Below are positions 26,349 to 34,669 of a DNA stretch of 64,000 nucleotides, in pieces. The position numbers were made by a program, and so were the translations under genes. This stretch comes from JAEXNA01 sp037189585 (lineage in GTDB: Bacteria; Vulcanimicrobiota; Xenobia; Xenobiales; JADMJV01), in contig JBBCJA010000011.1 of the NCBI GenBank assembly GCA_037189585.1, positions 372,001-436,000 on the forward strand, read 5' to 3'. The notes below the pieces were generated by a model. It had not been told where the DNA came from, made no database searches, and worked only from the letters and a program-made list of their open reading frames with translations. Position 1 is the stretch's first letter. Each line of letters starts with the position of its first letter.

Positions 26349-26382
26349 GACAAGGGCCCAGTTACCTAACTGGGCCCTTGTC
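26349..26382. terminator. Bidirectional terminator
   Basis: A perfect inverted repeat of 16 bases on each side (GACAAGGGCCCAGTTA ... TAACTGGGCCCTTGTC) with only CC between, sitting between two convergent genes (ends at 26308 and 26432). The stem is unusually strong; there is no clear U run, only pyrimidine-rich sequence after it. Confidence 0.75.
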
Positions 26383-26431
26383 CTTCTCACTTCGGGCGGC
26401 TCTTAGTGGTCATTTGCCGACGAAGAGACAT

Positions 26432-27076
26432 CTAGGATTCTGAACGCTCTTCGTCTGCCTTGGCGAAATGGGCGAGCTGGTCCGCGTGAGCCTTACCGAA
26501 GGCGGGGCGGGCGGTGAGGCGTTGGATGTAGGCTTCGGACGCGGGACGGTCGCCGTGAGCGCGCAGGTCGGGAATCCGTAGCACGTCCGCCATCAGTAGG
26601 TCCGCCACGGTGAAGCGGTCGGCGGCCAACCAGTCACGCTGGCTCAGCACCGCCTCGAGTTGGTAGAGCCGCTTGTCCACCCATCCGGCTAGGCCCTCGT
26701 CTTCGCGGCCGCTGATTTTCAGAAACCACCATGGCACCGAAACCATTTCGATCGAATTGAGCGCGGCCACGATCCACTGGAGCGTTTCCGCCTCACCGGC
26801 CGCATCTCGCGGCATCAGGATTTCACTTTTACGCGCCAGATACAGCAGACAGGCTCCACTTTCAAAGAGCGTGACATCGCCGTCGACTATGAACGGAACC
26901 TGCCCGAAAGGCTGGCTTTCAAGATGGTTGGTTTCGCGGTCCTCGAAGGGTACAGTGCCTACACTGTAGGCAAGGCCAGCTTCCTCCGCTGCCCAACGTA
27001 GACGCAGATCACGCACAAACCCCCGCGGACCTGGAGGTACCCAGTCAAGGGTATAGATGGTCAAACTTTTAGTCAT
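26432..27076 (-). CDS. Glutathione S-transferase family protein
   Basis: A 214-residue two-domain GST. The N-terminal thioredoxin-like domain includes GQVPFIVDG (cis-Pro) and FESGACLLYLA, with the Glu-Ser pair that binds the gamma-glutamyl group. The C-terminal helical domain contains LAADRFTVADLLMADVLRI, the conserved N-capping box and hydrophobic staple. The substrate is unknown. Convergent with the large lipoprotein and probably monocistronic. Confidence 0.9.
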   Translation of the reverse strand: MTKSLTIYTLDWVPPGPRGFVRDLRLRWAAEEAGLAYSVGTVPFEDRETNHLESQPFGQVPFIVDGDVTLFESGACLLYLARKSEILMPRDAAGEAETLQWIVAALNSIEMVSVPWWFLKISGREDEGLAGWVDKRLYQLEAVLSQRDWLAADRFTVADLLMADVLRIPDLRAHGDRPASEAYIQRLTARPAFGKAHADQLAHFAKADEERSES

Positions 27077-27358
27077 GACTCTTCCTCTCTCGGCACACTT
27101 GGTTGGTGAAGGGAGACCGTTCGTTAGCTACGGAATTCCGCCCTTTTGAATCGTATGCCCTCTTGAGTTCGAGAGCCCAAGATTTATCAAGCCGTAGCCA
27201 GGCCTTCATACATAACAGAACGAATTTCAAGAGCCTCGAGCATTGCCGCTTTACTTTGCGAGCAATGGGTAACCTCTACTGCGCCGTTAGAGCGTCTTTG
27301 TGTGCTGGGTGCGGCTATGTTCGCCCAGGGGCAAAACCACACCTGAGGAACCTGTAAC

Positions 27359-27940
27359 TTGAGATTGTGGACAATCCAGCCGCTATCCGTTTGGGAGCAG
27401 ATACTTAAGAACGGCGAGGCACGAGTCGACCCCGCGCGACGGAGCTCTGCCGAACCGCCGTCTTCCTTTGAATGGCTGAGACGACAGCTCGTGGAACGTA
27501 TTGAGGGGTATCAAGGTGGGCTTCCTTGGTGGTGCTACTGTGAGAAGCCGGATCTGAGGGCCCACCGCCATCTTCAGCTTCCTGGCGGTCCCCGGCAGGT
27601 ACGCATGGAACTTGAGATCGACTCCGCTCGGATTCGGGTTTTTCGGATCTGGGCTTGGGATCGAGTCTTCTGTGGACTCTACCTGGGGACTCGGCGACAA
27701 GAGAGTGATTGGCTCGGTCGCAGGCGTCGTGCCGGAGTTGACCCTGACCTTCACGACTCCCAGCTGGGTGAACCGTGGCGTACTGAACTGGAGAGCAGTT
27801 GGGAACGTGTTTTCGAGGCACTTTCGAGCCGAATGAATGCCTCTGGCAGGCCCAGCGGCCATGAGGCTGTCGTTGAGGTCCTGGAACGAAGGGACGTTCT
27901 GAGCGTGGACCAGTTCCAACTTGTGCGGAAAGCTCATTAA
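27359..27940 (+). CDS. DUF3841 family protein
   Basis: A 193-residue protein beginning MRLWTIQPLSVWEQIL, the typical DUF3841 opening. It continues FEWLRRQLVERI, GLPWWCYCEKPDLR and ELEIDSARIRVF, all characteristic. A later SWERVFEAL matches the end of the family. The stretch between about residues 105 and 140 (RQESDWLGRRRRAGVDPD) fits less well and may hold local changes. Function unknown. It opens after a 282-base gap with no recognised gene. Confidence 0.7.
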   Translation: MRLWTIQPLSVWEQILKNGEARVDPARRSSAEPPSSFEWLRRQLVERIEGYQGGLPWWCYCEKPDLRAHRHLQLPGGPRQVRMELEIDSARIRVFRIWAWDRVFCGLYLGTRRQESDWLGRRRRAGVDPDLHDSQLGEPWRTELESSWERVFEALSSRMNASGRPSGHEAVVEVLERRDVLSVDQFQLVRKAH

Positions 27941-28157
27941 AGTAGCGATGAGCGCCAACAATCTCTCCCGACTGAGGCTAATCGGCTTCGATCGTGTCGG
28001 GCAATGGGCGACCGATGGCTCGATGATCTCAGCTAGACTGGCTGACTCTTTTTCCCGACGGTGGAGACTTCCGGCTACTCCGCGTCGAAGGTGGTGGCTA
28101 CGACTAGTAGGCTCTGGGTAGCATCTGATCCCGTGGGTCACTGTCCTGAAAGACTCT

Positions 28158-28406
28158 TCAGCGGTGACCCAGATACCCGTAAGCTCTTCGCATTTGATCC
28201 TCGTCGCGCCACATACAACCCATCCCAACGTTGGGAAATGCAGGCGAGTTAACGGCGGCGTCGAGATGATAATGGCCGGAGCAACTGAGGTAGTAGAAGT
28301 CTTGATAGCCCTGACACCCCTCCACGTGTTGCGATGAGGCCCGGAAACTTGCCCAGAGAGCGACAGCGAAGATAACGACGACAAACCATCGAACCTGTGA
28401 CTGCAT
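28158..28406 (-). CDS. Small exported protein, 82 aa
   Basis: Has an N-terminal signal or anchor (residues 6-20, WFVVVIFAVALWASF) and a short mature region with three or four Cys (GCQGYQDFYYLSCSGH and GCMWR), which suggests a disulfide-linked secreted peptide. No family recognised. It is 35 bases downstream of the 28442-29065 gene in the same direction, so the two may be cotranscribed. No strong ribosome-binding site close to the ATG. Confidence 0.45.
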   Translation of the reverse strand: MQSQVRWFVVVIFAVALWASFRASSQHVEGCQGYQDFYYLSCSGHYHLDAAVNSPAFPNVGMGCMWRDEDQMRRAYGYLGHR

Positions 28407-28441
28407 GTCGGGTAGCTTCGGGGCTTAACGCGTTCCTCCCA

Positions 28442-29065
28442 CTACCCGTTTGCTTGGTCCCTTCCGAGCTGGAAGTGCCAGGGATAACGCTCGACATCGA
28501 CACTGAGATGCCACCGCTCGTAAAGCCACTCTTGCTCGACACCCTCGTTAGACCGAATTCGATCGGGAGCACCCAAAGCTTCTCGAATCCGGTAGCACTC
28601 CGGTGCGGTCTTGCTATTCCAAGTTTCACGTCCTATCTGATGTCCATGAAGCTCGAGAGAGACGCCGTTGACCCAGGCCACCTGTTTCTTGGCATCATAT
28701 TTCACGGTGGTCGTGTTCAAGAAGCCGAGAGTGCCCGGACCCAACCCGTGGAGAACGACGTGATCTCGCTTGGCCCAAGGTGGCTGAGGGTCCGTGGGCG
28801 CTCCGATCACCTTCTCCACTTCATCCATCGTCATACTGAGAGAGATTCCGTTGATAGTTAGTACGGGAGGTGCAGCGTCGTTCGATAGGACAAGAAACTG
28901 TCGAGCGGCATCGGAAATCCCAAACGTTGGGCATGACTCTGAAATCACGTTGGACGTGCTTGTGCCGAGCGGCTCTCTGCTCCTTGAAGCTGCAAAGGCG
29001 CAAAGAGACAATATTGTAAGGAATGCCGTAGCATTTCGCCTGACCTCGATTCTCACTTCGCTCAA
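28442..29065 (-). CDS. Exported hypothetical protein, BamE-like fold possible
   Basis: A 207-residue protein with a signal peptide (ATAFLTILSLCAFAAS). I chose the TTG at 29065 because GGAAGGG lies eight bases before it and the signal follows directly. The mature part has INGISLSMTMDEVEKVIGAPTDP, which resembles the helix-Gly-x-Pro segment of BamE/SmpA-like domains, and repeats the pattern later (RIREALGAPDRIRS). So it may carry two such small domains. Assignment is tentative. Confidence 0.5.
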   Translation of the reverse strand: MSEVRIEVRRNATAFLTILSLCAFAASRSREPLGTSTSNVISESCPTFGISDAARQFLVLSNDAAPPVLTINGISLSMTMDEVEKVIGAPTDPQPPWAKRDHVVLHGLGPGTLGFLNTTTVKYDAKKQVAWVNGVSLELHGHQIGRETWNSKTAPECYRIREALGAPDRIRSNEGVEQEWLYERWHLSVDVERYPWHFQLGRDQANG

Positions 29066-29330
29066 TTTACGAACCCTTCCCGATGTTCCATCGTATATTG
29101 AAGTTAGCGAATCCAAAGCACGGGAAGAGACTCAGAGATACTCTAACGAATCTGATCGAACGCAACGGAAACCTTCCTACGGGTGGGGCGACGAGGGTAG
29201 TGCGTTGACTGACCTCTCGAGCGTCGGAGCCTCTTTCGCCGGGTGATGCAATAAACGCTATGCATCGATGCATCCAAAACCTTGTATCACCCCACCGGTG
29301 AGGGTGCTCCAGACCCATTTGAGACGACAT

Positions 29331-29586
29331 TTACCACTCAAGACAAGCTCGATGGAGCTGGGAAGTCTTCACTATCGCCCGTGTCTCACAAAACCAAATA
29401 CGAGAGTCGGAGCCTTTGTTGCCGGGGGAGAGAATGTCGCGCAGCCTGCCCGCCGCAGCCTCCATCTTTTGTGCGCTTAGGGGTTTGTACACAACTCTCT
29501 GAGGGATTATTGGGCACGACATCCCAGTTTTGGGCCCCGCATGGCGCTGGCAGAAGGCAGATGAGCAGGAGTATTCTCGTGAGCAT
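29331..29586 (-). pseudogene. Remnant of a small exported protein gene
   Basis: From ATG 29586 on the minus strand the sequence encodes a signal peptide (LTRILLLICLLPAPCGAQ), after which the better protein-like continuation (VVYKPLSAQKMEAAAGRL and onward) is in another frame. This suggests one frameshift in a small secreted-protein gene. Low confidence; codon and composition evidence only. Confidence 0.3.
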
Positions 29587-29814
29587 CCCTCGGGAATTCT
29601 CGAAAGTTTCAGTGACCCCTGGCACTGCCGGCACCAGGGAGAAGGGAACTCGAGCCATATGCGCCTCCCGCACTGGAGTCACCCGAGTCCGGCAGTGGAT
29701 TCGGCGATCAGGGAGGAGCAAGAAATGAGGGTTCTGACTCTGCCGTAAGAATGGCGCCTTGATAGTTTGGAGAAGCTCGGATAAGATCGCCGACAGTAGG
29801 AAGGAGGGTGTCTC

Positions 29815-30246
29815 TTGATTTTCGCGAGCATGATGTTTTATGGGCTCTTCGTGGTAGTACCAGGGAGCCTGGTACTATTTGGGGTCACTCTAGCTTGGTT
29901 GAGTTCCAGCGCTCGCCAAATTTCCAAGAGAAATGGAGCTAGGGCTTGGAGCCTCCGGCGCTTCCTCTTGTTTCTCTACCTGCCTCTGATCACCCGGGCC
30001 TATGTACCGCTCACGGCGATCTGCCTGGCTTGGCGTGTCACGAATGACCCAGCCGAGGGTGATGCGCCTCTCATGCCCTTTATTCATTCTCTTGACGATA
30101 TTTTGATCTGGAGTCTCCTCATCAGTCTCCCCTACGCCCTGAGGACATTTGCCGAGAGCCGTAAAGCTCGTCGAGAGGCTGAATTGGAAGAACTCGAGGA
30201 GAGCGAGAGTCCCGAATTGTCCGTTCGCTCATTCAAAGAAACCTAG
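29815..30246 (+). CDS. Small integral membrane protein, 143 aa
   Basis: Starts with TTG, supported by the strong ribosome-binding site AAGGAGG seven bases upstream; ATG codons five and six codons later are less well placed. Three hydrophobic segments (about residues 5-28, 47-70 and 92-110) make it an inner-membrane protein. The C-terminus is a charged helix rich in Arg and Glu, probably cytosolic. No family recognised. Confidence 0.65.
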   Translation: MIFASMMFYGLFVVVPGSLVLFGVTLAWLSSSARQISKRNGARAWSLRRFLLFLYLPLITRAYVPLTAICLAWRVTNDPAEGDAPLMPFIHSLDDILIWSLLISLPYALRTFAESRKARREAELEELEESESPELSVRSFKET

Positions 30247-30261
30247 TTCTAGACTTCTTCC

Positions 30262-30501
30262 ATACGCATCGTTTGCATCAGCGACACTCACGGTCTGCAG
30301 GACTATGTCAAGGTTCCGGACGGAGATATTCTCGTCCACGCCGGTGACCACTATAATCACGGTCACCAATCGGAGGTTCGCAAGTTTGATGCATGGTTGG
30401 CAAAGCTACCTCATCGCCACAAGGTATTCATCGCCGGAAATCACGATTGGCCTTGGCAGAAGACCTGTAGCCGCATCAGGGTGAGTGACTACTCCCAGTG
30501 A
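30262..30501 (+). pseudogene. Truncated metallophosphoesterase, start codon lost
   Basis: Reads IRIVCISDTHGLQDYVKVP, then DILVHAGDHYNHG and KVFIAGNHDWPW, the first three metal-binding motifs (DTH, GD, GNHD) of calcineurin-like phosphoesterases. The usual first codon is ATG but here is ATA, with a stop three codons earlier, and the gene is cut to 79 codons, ending inside the 3' end of the PilZ gene. Family members are about 200 residues or more, so the C-terminal His motifs are gone. Confidence 0.75.
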
Positions 30502-31223
30502 TTGAGCAGAAGATGGCGGAGATAGGTTCCGAGAGTGTCGGTGGCTTCGCGGGTGAGTTGGGCGAAGCTGACGCTGAGCAAGTCGGCCTGCGCCGACTGC
30601 TGGGTGACGGAGCCGGCGACCTGGAAGGAAGGAAGCTCTTCGAAAGGTCCGATCTGGAGGGCGACCGTGGTTAGCGGAGAGTGGGGGAGGAGAGCTTCGA
30701 CCAGGGCTCCTTGAACTCCAAGGTTGCAGAGTCTTCCCCGATGATGATCTCCATTCGGGTCGGTGATGCGAACCGGGACATAGCACTCGGCCCGAAGATA
30801 GCGGCGGCGTTGGAAAGTCAGATCTGTACGAAAGCCGAGCTCCTTGAGAAGCTGTTTGACCCAGGATTGGCCCAGGAGTTCATGCGAGGCGTCGTAAGTC
30901 AAACCGACAAACTGGGCGCGATCTCGCTCCCGGTGCCGCACCCATTCCACTCGACATGGTACGGTTTGATTGGCTCCCCGCGAGCCGGCGGAGGGGTAGG
31001 ACACAACGACGGATTCCCCGACTTCGGGCGGGTGAGAGCAGCGAAGTTTCATACCGCCTAAGCCGATGTCGACGATCTGACCCTGGTAGCCTCGCTCAGA
31101 AACGCGGTACTCCACTTCGTACTCGCATCGGATCCGATAGACTTGTCGACCGTCCCGATATCCCTCGGCTCCGTCGCTCCCCCTGCGCAACGCGCGCAGA
31201 CCCTCGATCAGGTCTTTTTGCAT
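30489..31223 (-). CDS. Tandem PilZ-domain protein
   Basis: A 244-residue cytosolic protein with two PilZ-like domains. The first has an Arg-rich start (GRQVYRIRC) and DIGLGGMKLRC near residue 50, matching the RxxxR and D/NxSxxG pattern. The second begins QRRRYLRAE and has NLGVQGALVEA near residue 165. PilZ domains bind cyclic di-GMP; the Ser of the second motif is Gly in the first and Gly in the second, so binding may be altered. It lies 41 bases downstream of the 1134-residue gene and may belong to the same operon. Confidence 0.75.
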   Translation of the reverse strand: MQKDLIEGLRALRRGSDGAEGYRDGRQVYRIRCEYEVEYRVSERGYQGQIVDIGLGGMKLRCSHPPEVGESVVVSYPSAGSRGANQTVPCRVEWVRHRERDRAQFVGLTYDASHELLGQSWVKQLLKELGFRTDLTFQRRRYLRAECYVPVRITDPNGDHHRGRLCNLGVQGALVEALLPHSPLTTVALQIGPFEELPSFQVAGSVTQQSAQADLLSVSFAQLTREATDTLGTYLRHLLLNHWE

Positions 31224-31264
31224 CGTCGTCGGATTTTTAGGCCGCTACGATGAATACCTTGTGT

Positions 31265-34200
31265 TCAATGGGGATTGAAATCCCAGGGGATGGTCTCGCC
31301 CGGTGCGGTGGGGTCTTCACTCAGAGGCAGATCGGTCCAGTAGACGACGGTGTGGGCTCGAGGGCTGCGGGAGGCGCCGGTGAGAAACATCGACCACCAG
31401 CCGGGATTGTCGTGGGAGTTCCAGCTCTCGGGCATCTGAACCAGGGTGGCCAGATCTTGACCTTTCTCTCCCAGGGGAGCCAGGGTGATCCAGGTGGTGC
31501 AGTTGTGCTCTCCACCGTCACCGGGTCGATTGTCATCCAGGAGACCCACCGTTTTTCGGCAACCGGCGCCCAGGGTGATCGGGCCCAGCATGGCCAAAGT
31601 GTCATCGAGCACCGCTCCGATGTAGCGGCGCAGTCGGACGACTTCCTCGGGTCGAAGCTCCACGACCGCCTCCATACGGCGACGCTTCCAGGGCGGCTCG
31701 TAGAAGTCGACGCGGACCCCCTCGGCGCTCAAGGCAAGGGCCAGAGTCCCCAGGCGAGTGCGCAGGTGCTCGGCGCGAAGCCGGCAGGGGAAGGAGATGG
31801 TATCGGACCCGATCTCGTCGAGGTAGTCCTGGCGAAATCTCTCCCACGCCTCGTCCTCAAGTCCGTGGGGGGCAAGGACCAAAACGGTGCGGCGCTGGCT
31901 ACCCTTGCCGAAAGCGAAGGGAACGTCGGGTACAAGGCGCGCGTGCCCGGGCCAGCGGGCGACCAGCGACTCCAGCCTGGCCTTTAAGGGGAGATCTCCC
32001 CGCAGGCTCGCCGGGAACCCGGAGCGCAGGGTGGAGCGCTCTTGGGGTAAGAAGAGCTCGGGATGGCTCGCTTGCCACTCCTCGAGAGACCGCTCCGTCC
32101 ATTCCACGGCGCAAGCCACTCGAGAAGATTCAGGGCAGGAGAGAACACGGTGCCATATCTGGTGGGCGGTTTCGATCGACTCCGGAGGAGGGAGTCTCAA
32201 GAGCTCCTCGAGTTTTTCTCCCTCCGGACCTAAGCGAAAGTGGCGAAGCCATCCGCTGGCACAGACGCGTCGAGCCGCCTGGTCACACGGCCGATGCGCG
32301 GCCAGCTGGCGCCCGAGGTGGTAGCTCTCCGACCCGGAGAGGTTCACCACGAGCTCTCGACCGGCCCCGATAGAGAACGCCTGGTAAGCGCGAGCACGCT
32401 CGGACCCTTCACCTGGAGAGAACACCTCAGCGCCGTACCGCAGCTCTAGGCTGCCCCGGTCGGTCGTGCGCAGACCCAACGTGTGGTAGGACATGGCCTC
32501 GAGGTAGTCGCTCTTGAGTTGAGCGGCTACTTCCGGGGACAGGCCGCTGGTCGAGAGCAAAAGGAGGGGGTGGTGGAGAGGAGAGGGAGGCGATTCGAAG
32601 GCCGCCCGGGGTATGAGCCGGACGTGATTCGACCAGCGGCACTGAAGGCGCTCTAAGCGCTCCTGTAGCGTTCCGCTCCAAGCCGTCCGGGGGAGGGCTC
32701 GCAACGTCGGTAGGAAGGCGTGGACGCGCTTGGCGGCCTCTTGGGCCGACCGGCTGGCAAGGCATCGTTGACTGAAGGCTTCCAAGCGTTGCCACAGGCC
32801 ACTCTCCACCGCGAAAGCCGCCAACGCTCCCTGGATCTCTCGCCTCAACCGCTCGGGTGTTTTCTCGCTCTGAGTCACCAGGGCCCGCAACTTGTCCAGA
32901 TAGGCTTTCTGAGCTTCCAATAGGGCCGGTTCTCCGGTTCTTTCTCCCAGCGCCCTCTCGACATCGCCATAGTCTTTGAGGGGCAGCGCGAAGTTGCGAT
33001 AGACCTGCAAGGCCACGCGGTCGTAGGCGCTGTACATCTCCTCGATCTCGAGACGTTCTCGAGTGGGAATCGCTCTCTCGAGAAGCTGCCGCACCTCGGG
33101 GGGAAAACGTTCGTAGTCGCTCTCGGAATCGAAGGCCCAGACTTTGGAAAAGGCGGCGTACGGTTCCAGGTCGCTCAGAAGTGATACAGCGTGGCGGCTC
33201 ACCCTTTGGGCCAGCAGAGCCTTGTTGCGATGGGCGTCGCGAATCTCGAAGGCGATGCGGTCGGCGCCGGCCAGCGCGGGCCGATAGGCGCTTCCGGTGA
33301 TGTATTTGAAAGAGGAGAAGGCGCGATCGACCAGCCTGACCCACTTTTCGTCCAAGCGCTCTCCTCGGGAGTTGGCCTCCAGATAGTCGCGCATGAAGCG
33401 GTGCTTGCCGGCCGTCATCGGTCCGAGCCAGGGGTGCAGAAAAGGCAGCAAAACGTCGCGCTCGGGATTCTCTAGATAAGCTTTGTGGCCGACCATCATG
33501 CGCTCGAAGATATCGAGCAGATGGTGGAAAGAGAGGTATCCGTCGAGAGATTCCAGGCCGTCGGGAAGGCCCAGCAGAGAGCCGCTGGGAGTCGAGATGG
33601 TGACTTGAAGCAGGGGAGGGCCGCAAGTCCGCTCGAGTCGCTCCAGTTGCTCCCACAGCACGGCCAGGTCGTCGACGGGCTGGCTGACCACCTCGATGTT
33701 GCCGTCGGAGTCCACGAACAGCCCCTCGGGCAAGAAGTCGAGTTCCGGACATCGGAGGTTGCGCCGCAAAGGCAGGTCGAACTCTTCCGAATGCGGGTCG
33801 GGGAATCGGTCGAAGACCCACCGCGCCCGCTCCCGGCTGCTCCAGGAGTGCCATGAATCGACGGAGACTCCGGCCCGCGGCTCGGGATTGTAAAGTCGTA
33901 ATAACGCATCGGCTCTTGTGATCTCATACTCGGCCTCGAAACCAAAGCCCAGCGCTCCGTCACCCACTGCCAGATGGCGAGGCGTCGGGGCCATAAGACT
34001 TCCGTTTCGGAAAGGAACGGTGAAGCGATGGATGGTCTCGGAGAGATTGGTGATGGTCCCCTCCAGCTCCACGAAGATCAAGGAAAGAGTCGGAGCCGCG
34101 GCGAGAATCTCGGGCGTGATGGCTCCCAGCTCCTCGGGGCTGTCGGTGACGAAGGCTCCGATGTGGAGGCCCTCGGCGGCAAGCTGCGTGATCACCTCGG

Positions 34201-34669
34201 CCTTGACCGAGGGGGTACAGTCGCCCAAACGGGACTTCAAAAACACGCGAGTGGGTCGTAGGCCGAGACGCTCCAGCTGGCGAGCCGTGACGGGACGCAG
34301 CTCTTCCACGCGGCCGGTGATGATGATGGTCTGCACTCCCAGCGACTCGGCCAGGCGCGCTAAACGAGCCACCTCGGCGTTCTCGAGGTCGGCGTCGAAG
34401 CTCTCATAGGCCCAGAAAACCCGTTGCCACACATCTTGAAATCGTCGAGGATCCAGACCTAAGCGCCGAGCTGTCTCTTGCCAGGAGGGAGAGACGTCGG
34501 TCAAAAGGACGTCGGTACGACCGTAAGCATGCACGGCGGCGAGCATGCGGGGACGAGTGTCCACCAGCGTTCCGTCCATGTCCCACAAAAGGGCCACGGG
34601 CTTGCCCTCGGCCGCTAAAGTGCCCAGACGACGGACGATATCTTCCAGAGCTTGCCTTCCTTCAGGCAT
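31265..34669 (-). CDS. Multidomain HAD phosphatase - carboxylate-amine-ligase-like protein, 1134 aa
   Basis: No full-length homologue is known to me. Residues about 26-210 form a HAD-type phosphatase: motif I Asp30-Met-Asp32-Gly-Thr, motif II ITGR at 117-120, Lys156, and Asp176 in FVTDSPEE. Residues about 240-490 have the acidic and Arg pattern of glutamine-synthetase-fold amidoligases: GFEAEYE (Glu245, Glu247), IEVVSQP (Glu326) and FEIRDAHR (Arg477). Residues about 500-650 are helical. Two related segments follow (near 660-790 and 915-1040, each with HVRLIP/HARLVP then a DYLEA/DYLDE helix). The C-terminus carries GGEHNCTTW and WWSMFLTGA, which could be a Cys-hydrolase-like active site. It overlaps the FAD gene by eight bases, so it is part of that operon. 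Domain calls after the HAD part are inference. Confidence 0.65.
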   Translation of the reverse strand: MPEGRQALEDIVRRLGTLAAEGKPVALLWDMDGTLVDTRPRMLAAVHAYGRTDVLLTDVSPSWQETARRLGLDPRRFQDVWQRVFWAYESFDADLENAEVARLARLAESLGVQTIIITGRVEELRPVTARQLERLGLRPTRVFLKSRLGDCTPSVKAEVITQLAAEGLHIGAFVTDSPEELGAITPEILAAAPTLSLIFVELEGTITNLSETIHRFTVPFRNGSLMAPTPRHLAVGDGALGFGFEAEYEITRADALLRLYNPEPRAGVSVDSWHSWSSRERARWVFDRFPDPHSEEFDLPLRRNLRCPELDFLPEGLFVDSDGNIEVVSQPVDDLAVLWEQLERLERTCGPPLLQVTISTPSGSLLGLPDGLESLDGYLSFHHLLDIFERMMVGHKAYLENPERDVLLPFLHPWLGPMTAGKHRFMRDYLEANSRGERLDEKWVRLVDRAFSSFKYITGSAYRPALAGADRIAFEIRDAHRNKALLAQRVSRHAVSLLSDLEPYAAFSKVWAFDSESDYERFPPEVRQLLERAIPTRERLEIEEMYSAYDRVALQVYRNFALPLKDYGDVERALGERTGEPALLEAQKAYLDKLRALVTQSEKTPERLRREIQGALAAFAVESGLWQRLEAFSQRCLASRSAQEAAKRVHAFLPTLRALPRTAWSGTLQERLERLQCRWSNHVRLIPRAAFESPPSPLHHPLLLLSTSGLSPEVAAQLKSDYLEAMSYHTLGLRTTDRGSLELRYGAEVFSPGEGSERARAYQAFSIGAGRELVVNLSGSESYHLGRQLAAHRPCDQAARRVCASGWLRHFRLGPEGEKLEELLRLPPPESIETAHQIWHRVLSCPESSRVACAVEWTERSLEEWQASHPELFLPQERSTLRSGFPASLRGDLPLKARLESLVARWPGHARLVPDVPFAFGKGSQRRTVLVLAPHGLEDEAWERFRQDYLDEIGSDTISFPCRLRAEHLRTRLGTLALALSAEGVRVDFYEPPWKRRRMEAVVELRPEEVVRLRRYIGAVLDDTLAMLGPITLGAGCRKTVGLLDDNRPGDGGEHNCTTWITLAPLGEKGQDLATLVQMPESWNSHDNPGWWSMFLTGASRSPRAHTVVYWTDLPLSEDPTAPGETIPWDFNPH

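Noticed and set aside
27103..27357. 84-codon plus-strand frame after the GST gene
   Set aside because: Composition is not protein-like at the start and no ribosome-binding site or motif is visible.
32427..33854. 475-codon frame on the same strand as the HAD-ligase gene
   Set aside because: It lies in another frame inside the 1134-residue gene and its product is an Arg/Pro/Gly-rich shadow without motifs.
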